Assembly: GCA_900553055.1 (NCBI GenBank)
Contig: USBV01000044.1
Span: forward strand, 1-10,322
Length of the DNA: 10,322 nucleotides
Direction of reading: 5' to 3'
Source: an uncultured Phascolarctobacterium sp.
GTDB lineage: Bacteria > Bacillota > Negativicutes > Acidaminococcales > Acidaminococcaceae
Shown: one piece after another, positions 5,321 to 10,322 of the stretch
How positions within the stretch are numbered: position 1 is the stretch's first letter
How the letters are laid out: the number at the start of each line of letters is the position of its first letter
Program-made: the position numbers and the translations under genes
Notes under the pieces: model-generated
What the model saw: the letters and a program-made list of their open reading frames with translations, nothing else
Database searches by the model: none
What the model was told of the DNA's origin: nothing

Positions 5321-6711
5321 TTTGCATTACGCTCCAATTCTCTTACTAATTCTTCGCCAATTTTAAACACATCACCGGCGCCAATGGTCATAATCAAATC
5401 GCCGGCCTGAGCCTGAGCCTGCAAGTATTCCTCAGCCTTGGACAGGCGCGGAATATACTGCACCTTTTGGCCGGTAGCAGCGTGAATGCCATCTGCCAGC
5501 TTTTTGCTGTTTACGCCCGCAATTGGATCCTCACCAGCGGCATATACATCCACAATAATCAGCTCGTCGCAGCCCACAAAGCTTTGGCAGAACTCGCCAA
5601 ACAGGAGCTGGGTGCGAGTATAACGATGGGGCTGGAAGACGCACAGCAGACGCTCCGGCTTAGTTTGGAGGGCAGCCTTTAGTGTTACGCCAATTTCCGT
5701 GGGATGGTGCGCATAGTCATCCACAATCCACACGCCAGCCACCTTGCCCTTGGTTTCGAAGCGACGCTTGGCGCCGCCAAATTTAGCCAAGGAAGCCAAA
5801 ATTTTATCAGTAGCAATGCCCATTTCCCGCGCTGCCGCAAAGGCACCCATGGAATTGAGCACATTATGACGACCGGGCACGATTAAATGTACCTTGGTCA
5901 CAAATTCCTCATGCAAATACAGCTCATAGGTGGTGCCGTCCACGCCATAGGTAATATTCTTGGCAGTGTAATCGGCAGCCTCACCCTCCACGCCGTAGGT
6001 CAGCACCGCTTTATCGGTTTCGCTAGCCAAACGGCGCACCTTTGCGTTATCGGCGCACAAAATAGCCTTGCCGCCTTCCTTGATATTGCCAAGGAATTGC
6101 TTAAAGGCTTGATATATATTTTCTTCTGTACCATAGTGGTCCAGATGGTCATCTTCAATATTAGTAACCACTGCTAAATGCGGATAGAATTTGAGGAAGG
6201 AGCCATCGCTTTCATCGGCCTCGGCCACTACATAGGGACCGTTGCCATTGCGTGCGTTGCCGCCAAGGCTTGTTACCTCGCCGCCAATAACAATGGTGGG
6301 GTCAATACCGCTTTCGGCGGCAATGCAGGAAATCATAGCGCTGGTAGTGGTTTTGCCATGCGCGCCAGCCACTGCCACGCCCAAATCATTATTCAATAAC
6401 GCAGCCAATACATCACTGCGGTGCAGCACGGGCAGTCCCTTTGCCTTTGCTGCCACCAGCTCCGGATTATTGGGATGAATCGCAGTTGAAACAACCACCG
6501 CATCGGCATCATCCACCTGACAAGCATCATGGCCCATATAAACCATGGCACCCTCCTCCGCCAAATGCGCGGACATGTGACCAGCGTTCAAATCGGAGCC
6601 ACTTACATCATAACCACGTTTAATCAGCACATATGCTAAAGCGCTCATGCCGGCGCCACCAATGCCAATAAAGTGTACATTGTGCAGATTAGCTAACTTG
6701 TTCTCAGCCAC
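5317..6711 (-). CDS. murC: UDP-N-acetylmuramate--L-alanine ligase
   Basis: 464 residues, full length with no MurB fusion. Adds L-Ala to UDP-MurNAc with ATP. Three domains: Rossmann-like UDP-binding N-terminus with HFIGIGGAGMSALA (13-26); central ATPase with P-loop AGAHGKTTTSAM (115-126), EADESDGSF (164-172) and NIEDDHLDHYG (184-194); C-terminal domain with GRHNVLN (280-286), RRFE (316-319), DDYAHHPTEI (331-340) and FQPHRYTRT (359-367). The order and motifs separate MurC from MurD/E/F. Start is GTG at 6711, with AGGGAGG ending 7 bases before it, overlapping the end of murG; starting later would remove the nucleotide-binding strand. The gap to murG is 12 bases and the 3' end overlaps ddl. Confidence 0.98.
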   Translation of the reverse strand: MAENKLANLHNVHFIGIGGAGMSALAYVLIKRGYDVSGSDLNAGHMSAHLAEEGAMVYMGHDACQVDDADAVVVSTAIHPNNPELVAAKAKGLPVLHRSDVLAALLNNDLGVAVAGAHGKTTTSAMISCIAAESGIDPTIVIGGEVTSLGGNARNGNGPYVVAEADESDGSFLKFYPHLAVVTNIEDDHLDHYGTEENIYQAFKQFLGNIKEGGKAILCADNAKVRRLASETDKAVLTYGVEGEAADYTAKNITYGVDGTTYELYLHEEFVTKVHLIVPGRHNVLNSMGAFAAAREMGIATDKILASLAKFGGAKRRFETKGKVAGVWIVDDYAHHPTEIGVTLKAALQTKPERLLCVFQPHRYTRTQLLFGEFCQSFVGCDELIIVDVYAAGEDPIAGVNSKKLADGIHAATGQKVQYIPRLSKAEEYLQAQAQAGDLIMTIGAGDVFKIGEELVRELERNAK

Positions 6712-6723
6712 AGAATAACCTCC

Positions 6724-7827
6724 CTAATCCTTGATCAAAGCCAAAGCCTCTTTGGCAATTGTCTCTGCTGCCTGCGGCTTACCCAAGCTCTTGGCGGCCG
6801 CCTGCATCTTCTCCAATTCCTTTGCGTGTAAAAGCAGGTGCTCAATGGCCTCCAAAATCCGCTCGCCGTTGAGCTCCTTGTCCAAAATAACTCTTGCAGC
6901 ACCCTTAGCCTCCACTGCGCGGGCATTAAACTCCTGATGGTTTGCCGTTGCATAGGGATAGGGAATTAAAACTGATGGAACGCCCTTGGCCATCAGCTCT
7001 GCCAGACCGATAGCACCGGCCCGGAACACTGCTAAATCCGCAGCCGCGAGGGCCACGGGCATATTGTGCAGATAGGGCTTGATAATAATATTCTTGCCCA
7101 CACCGCCACGTTTGGTAATCTCTGCCATATATTTTTCGTAATTCACATCGCCGGTAGCGTGCAGCACCTGCACCTCCTGCCTATCAGAAAGCGCTAGCTC
7201 CGCCTCCAGCATGGCAGTATTGATGCTGCGCGCGCCACGGCTGCCACCGGACACCAGCACCGTTTTTTTCTCGGGATCCAGGCCCAGCTCCTTCAGCGCA
7301 GCCAAGCGCTCATGCTCCAGGATTTCGGTGCGGATGGGGTTGCCTGTGTACACCAGCTCCGCCTTGCCGGGGAAATATTTCCCGGCCTCCTTGTAGCCCA
7401 AAAAGACCTTGCGCACATAGCGTGACAAAATCTTATTGGTGACGCCGGGCATGGCGTTTTGCTCCTGAATGCAGCAGGGAATGCCATGCAGTGCAGCCAT
7501 AAAAACAATGGGGCCGCACACATAGCCACCGGTGCCGATAACTAAATTTGGGCGCTCCCTTTTGATAATCTGCCAAGCATCGTATAAGCCTTCAAAAAGC
7601 TTGCCAACGCTGCGCAGCGTATCAAGGCTCAGGCTGCGCTTAAAGCCCGCCACCTCAATGAACTTCAAGGGATAGCCATAGCGGGGAATAATGTCCTTTT
7701 CTAACCCTTGCTTGGTACCAACAAAGCTAATTTCCGCCTCAGGACGCAGCTTTTTGATTTGGTCCGCAATGGTCAAAGCAGGATAAATATGGCCTCCGGT
7801 GCCACCACCGGAAAGAATGACCTTCAC
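6724..7827 (-). CDS. murG: MurG, lipid II-forming GlcNAc transferase
   Basis: 367 residues. Peripheral membrane glycosyltransferase (GT-B fold, family GT28) that transfers GlcNAc from UDP-GlcNAc to lipid I. Seen: N-terminal GGGTGGHIYPA (7-17); GTGGYVCGP (98-106); EQNAMPG (122-128); TGNPIR (161-166) at the domain link; GGSRGARSIN (194-203); and the donor-binding region FRAGAIGLAE (268-277) followed by PYPYATANHQ (289-298). In the last region the Ser and Thr common in MurG (as in SRAGAT or RSGALT) are Phe and Gly, while the Glu that holds the ribose is kept. Start is GTG at 7827 with AGGAGG at 7835-7840; MKVILSGGGTGG is the right N-terminus. It lies 16 bases after murD; ftsW, often placed between these two, is absent. 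Confidence 0.97.
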   Translation of the reverse strand: MKVILSGGGTGGHIYPALTIADQIKKLRPEAEISFVGTKQGLEKDIIPRYGYPLKFIEVAGFKRSLSLDTLRSVGKLFEGLYDAWQIIKRERPNLVIGTGGYVCGPIVFMAALHGIPCCIQEQNAMPGVTNKILSRYVRKVFLGYKEAGKYFPGKAELVYTGNPIRTEILEHERLAALKELGLDPEKKTVLVSGGSRGARSINTAMLEAELALSDRQEVQVLHATGDVNYEKYMAEITKRGGVGKNIIIKPYLHNMPVALAAADLAVFRAGAIGLAELMAKGVPSVLIPYPYATANHQEFNARAVEAKGAARVILDKELNGERILEAIEHLLLHAKELEKMQAAAKSLGKPQAAETIAKEALALIKD

Positions 7828-7843
7828 TTTGCTTCCTCCTCCC

Positions 7844-9220
7844 TTACAGCGGCAAAGCGTTTACTAATTCTTTAAAGTAACGTCCGCGCTCAGGGTAGTT
7901 TTTAAACATATCATAAGACGAGCAGGCCGGCGAAAGCAGCACCACCTGGGGCTCCTTAGCAATGCTATAAGCAGTGTTTACTGCCTCCTCAAAGCTATTC
8001 ACCACATGGATATTGGCTACCCCGGCAGCCTGTGCTGCCTCGTAAAAACGCTCCTTGGCCTCGCCCAACAGAATCAAGGCATCGCATTTTTCCTTAGCCA
8101 AGGCCATCATCGGCGCCAAGTCCGTGCCCTTGTCGTGCCCTCCGGCTAAAAGAATGATGCGCCCCTTAGGGAAGGCCTCCAAGGCCTTGATGGCAGAATC
8201 GGTATTGGTTGCCTTCGAATCGTTATAATAGGGCACGCCCTTAATCGTTTTCACGTATTCGATGCGATGCTCAATGCTGTGAAAATTGCGCAGCACATCC
8301 GCCATATCCTCAATAGCAACGCCAGCGAAGAAGCCACAGGCAATGGCTGCCAGCACATTTTCCTCGTTGTGCCCGCCAAATAGGTGCAGCTCGTCTATAT
8401 TACAAACAACCTTTGTTGTATTATTCCATTTTATCACAAAATTACCGTTTTGCATAAAAATTCCTTGGGGCAAAACAGTTTTTCTACTAAAATAACAAAT
8501 TTGGCCTTGGCTTTCGGCTGCCCACTCCCGCACGATGGGGTCATCATAGTTCAGCACAGTGTATTGCCCGGCGCGCTGCTTGCGAAAAATATTCTTTTTG
8601 GCGTCGCCATAGGCCTCCATGCTATGATGTCTTTCCAAATGGTCCGGGGTTAGATTTAGCACCACCGCAATATCGGGACAAAAAGCCTTGACCTTCTCCA
8701 ATTGAAAGCTGCTGAGCTCCGCAGCCAGCCAAGCTGTGGGCGGCAGCTTTTCTACCTCCTTGGATAAGGCTAAGCCAATATTGCCGCCTACGGCGCTGGG
8801 CACGCGCAGGCGCTTAAGCATTTCGCCCACAATCGTGGTGGTAGTGGTTTTGCCGTTGGTGCCGGTGATGCCAATCAAATTGCCCTGATAAATGCGATAG
8901 GCAAATTCCACCTCGCTAATAACCTCGATGCCGCGCACCAGCTCTGCCAAGAGCACATTGGGGCTATCGCAGGGGACGCCCGGGGACAGCACTACAAGGC
9001 CCACCTGCCCCAAAAGCTCGGCATAACGCTCGTGGCCTATAACCAGGCCACCGCCCACTGCCTGCAGCGTTTGCGCCAGCTTGTCGTCGATAGTGCAGGG
9101 CTCGTCATTATACAAATACACCTGCATATCAAGGTGAGCCATAACCTCGGCTGCACCGCGGCCACTAATGCCCGCGCCATACATGATTACAGGTTTATGA
9201 AAATTCCTAAGCGCATCCAT
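7844..9220 (-). CDS. murD: UDP-N-acetylmuramoyl-L-alanine--D-glutamate ligase
   Basis: 458 residues, typical MurD. Adds D-Glu to UDP-MurNAc-L-Ala with ATP in the cytosol. Seen: N-terminal GAGISGRG (15-22); P-loop GITGTNGKTTTTT (117-129); GNIG (146-149); AELSSFQLE (167-175), characteristic of MurD; NLTPDHLERHHSMEAYGDAK (189-208), whose last Lys corresponds to the carbamylated active-site lysine; and in the C-terminal domain NDSKATNTDS, GGHDKGTD and SPACSSYDMFKNYPERG, which bind D-Glu. Start ATG at 9220. The ribosome site AGGAGG (9233-9238) overlaps the mraY stop and sits 12 bases from the ATG, longer than usual, but no other start fits the Rossmann N-terminus better. Confidence 0.97.
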   Translation of the reverse strand: MDALRNFHKPVIMYGAGISGRGAAEVMAHLDMQVYLYNDEPCTIDDKLAQTLQAVGGGLVIGHERYAELLGQVGLVVLSPGVPCDSPNVLLAELVRGIEVISEVEFAYRIYQGNLIGITGTNGKTTTTTIVGEMLKRLRVPSAVGGNIGLALSKEVEKLPPTAWLAAELSSFQLEKVKAFCPDIAVVLNLTPDHLERHHSMEAYGDAKKNIFRKQRAGQYTVLNYDDPIVREWAAESQGQICYFSRKTVLPQGIFMQNGNFVIKWNNTTKVVCNIDELHLFGGHNEENVLAAIACGFFAGVAIEDMADVLRNFHSIEHRIEYVKTIKGVPYYNDSKATNTDSAIKALEAFPKGRIILLAGGHDKGTDLAPMMALAKEKCDALILLGEAKERFYEAAQAAGVANIHVVNSFEEAVNTAYSIAKEPQVVLLSPACSSYDMFKNYPERGRYFKELVNALPL

Positions 9221-9232
9221 TTATCCAGTATG

Positions 9233-9238
9233 CCTCCT
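9233..9238 (-). promoter_or_regulatory. murD ribosome binding site with long spacing, overlapping the mraY stop
   Basis: AGGAGG on the minus strand shares bases with the mraY TAG stop (9237-9239). The spacer to the murD ATG (9218-9220) is 12 bases, longer than the 6-9 seen at the neighbouring genes, which may lower initiation and make murD depend on ribosomes finishing mraY. Confidence 0.6.
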
Positions 9239-10199
9239 ATAAAACTGCAGCTAACCACAGTCCTAAGCCCACTGCAGAAAGCAGAAAGCTTACAATTGTA
9301 AAAATCTCTACGACCTTAACCTCTTTCCAGCCGCCCAGCTCAAAGTGATGGTGCAGGGGCGCCATGCGGAAGAAGCGTTTGCCGCCGGTTAAGCGAAAAT
9401 ATGCTACTTGAATAATTACGCTCGTGGCCTCGGCTACATAAACGCCGCCGATGATGACCAAAAGCAGCTCGGTATTAGTTAAAAGAGCCAGTGCAGCCAC
9501 GCCGCCACCCAGGGCTAAGCTGCCGGTGTCGCCCATAAAAACCTGCGCCGGATGACGATTAAAGAGCAAAAAGCCCAGGCACGCACCGGTGAGGCCCAAA
9601 GCAAAGCCGCTCACATCCAGCATGCCCTGCATATAAGCAATAAAAGCGTAGGCCAGCGTCACAGGCACGCTCACAAAGGAAACCAAGCCATCCAAACCAT
9701 CGGTCAGATTCACCGCGTTGGTTGTTCCCACTAAAAGAATGAATGCCAAAGCATAATATGCCCAGCCAAAATCAAAGGTAATATTCACTAGCGGCACCCA
9801 AAGATTGGTATTTTGCAAATGCGTTTCGGCAAAATAAACATAGGCACCGGCCAAAATAAACTGCAGCAAAAATTTTTGCTTCGCAGTGAGGCCCAGGTTA
9901 CGCTTCATTACGACCTTAATGTAGTCATCAATAAAGCCAATCACCGCGTGGCCTAAGGTCAGCACTAAGGCCATCAGCACATGGGGCGTAAACTTGCCCC
10001 AGCACAAGGCCAAAACTAAAGCAGCCAGCATCATCAGGCCGCCCATCGTGGGTGTGCCGCTTTTCTTCATATGGCTGGCCGGTCCGCATTCGCGGATGGA
10101 CTGGCCAAATTTTAATTTATGTAGATAAGGTATCAGCACAGGGCCGATAAGGGCACACACAATAAATGCAGTGACCGGAATTAGAGCAAGCTTTAACAT
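9237..10199 (-). CDS. mraY: MraY, phospho-MurNAc-pentapeptide translocase (lipid I synthase)
   Basis: 320 residues, polytopic membrane enzyme with about ten hydrophobic segments. Transfers phospho-MurNAc-pentapeptide from UDP to undecaprenyl phosphate. Seen: GTPTMGGLM (48-56); the Mg-binding DDYIKV (91-96) with NLGLTAKQKFLLQ (101-113); NAVNLTDGLDGL (161-172); FNRHPAQVFMGDTGSLALGG (213-232), with the catalytic Asp of GDTGS; and PLHHHFELGGW (281-291), which distinguishes MraY from the related WecA/TagO sugar transferases. Start ATG at 10199 with GAGGGG (10206-10211) 6 bases away. It follows murF after a 20-base gap and is followed directly by murD. Confidence 0.98.
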   Translation of the reverse strand: MLKLALIPVTAFIVCALIGPVLIPYLHKLKFGQSIRECGPASHMKKSGTPTMGGLMMLAALVLALCWGKFTPHVLMALVLTLGHAVIGFIDDYIKVVMKRNLGLTAKQKFLLQFILAGAYVYFAETHLQNTNLWVPLVNITFDFGWAYYALAFILLVGTTNAVNLTDGLDGLVSFVSVPVTLAYAFIAYMQGMLDVSGFALGLTGACLGFLLFNRHPAQVFMGDTGSLALGGGVAALALLTNTELLLVIIGGVYVAEATSVIIQVAYFRLTGGKRFFRMAPLHHHFELGGWKEVKVVEIFTIVSFLLSAVGLGLWLAAVL

Positions 10200-10219
10200 T
10201 CTGTTCCCCTCACAAAAAA

Positions 10220-10322
10220 TTATTTAAACATTTCTAGCATTTTGCCAACCTGCATGGAGTTGGAGCCCTTGAGCAGGATAATATCGCCCGCATCGGCCAT
10301 AAAGCGCAGGTTGTCCGCCGCC
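10220..10322 (-). CDS. murF: MurF, UDP-MurNAc-tripeptide--D-Ala-D-Ala ligase, C-terminal 33 residues
   Basis: The frame runs from the right edge to a TAA at 10220-10222. The 33 residues visible include the segment GDIILLKGSNSMQVGKMLEM, the family's C-terminal G-D-x-x-L-x-K-G-S pattern, and stop after FK. MurF joins D-Ala-D-Ala (the product of Ddl, encoded in this same cluster) to the UDP-MurNAc-tripeptide. Its place just before mraY is the standard dcw order. Only the end of the third domain can be seen, so the call rests on this motif and the gene order. Confidence 0.9.
   Translation of the reverse strand, partial: AADNLRFMADAGDIILLKGSNSMQVGKMLEMFK

Noticed and set aside
5887..6399. Plus-strand open frames of 70-96 codons opposite murC
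   Set aside because: They are fully explained by the murC coding sequence on the other strand and carry no recognisable domain.

Overview
This window is most of a division and cell wall (dcw) cluster from a low-to-mid GC bacterium, read on the minus strand from 10322 down to 666. A single unrelated gene, cut by the window edge, lies on the plus strand at the other end. In transcription order the minus-strand genes are murF (C-terminal end only), mraY, murD, murG, murC, ddl, ftsQ/divIB, a DUF881 gene, a small basic protein gene (sbp), ftsZ and nrdR. The DUF881-sbp pair between divIB and ftsZ is a Bacillota (Firmicutes) arrangement. The murG-murC-ddl-ftsQ order resembles the cluster of Gram-negative bacteria. 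A non-sporulating Bacillota, perhaps a Negativicutes member such as the Acidaminococcaceae, fits both, but that assignment is inference and not proven here.

Layout: 1-550 is the C-terminal part of a DUF4127 family protein on the plus strand. 551-665 holds an imperfect palindrome followed by a strong bidirectional terminator shared with the converging cluster. 666-2229 is nrdR and ftsZ. 2230-2329 is a 100-base gap where ftsA might be expected. 2330-4147 is sbp, DUF881 and ftsQ. 4148-4378 is the longest gap and is almost filled by a long imperfect inverted repeat (4184-4369), which looks like a miniature mobile element or a structured RNA. 4379-10322 is ddl, murC, murG, murD, mraY and the end of murF, tightly packed, with one ATGA overlap (murC/ddl) and other junctions of about 12-20 bases.

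How the genes work together: Ddl makes D-Ala-D-Ala. MurC, MurD and MurF add amino acids to UDP-MurNAc, MraY moves the product onto undecaprenyl phosphate (lipid I), and MurG adds GlcNAc to give lipid II. FtsZ forms the division ring and FtsQ/DivIB is part of the septal synthesis complex. The DUF881 protein and Sbp are membrane proteins of unclear function that travel with division genes. NrdR represses ribonucleotide reductase genes and seems to ride on the end of the cluster.

Most notable: the 186-base inverted repeat inside the cluster, and the absence from their customary positions of ftsW (murD-murG), murB (murC-ftsQ), ftsA (sbp-ftsZ) and the sporulation genes spoIIGA-sigE-sigG (ftsZ-nrdR). 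All catalytic motifs expected in the genes present can be seen. I found no clearly novel protein system.
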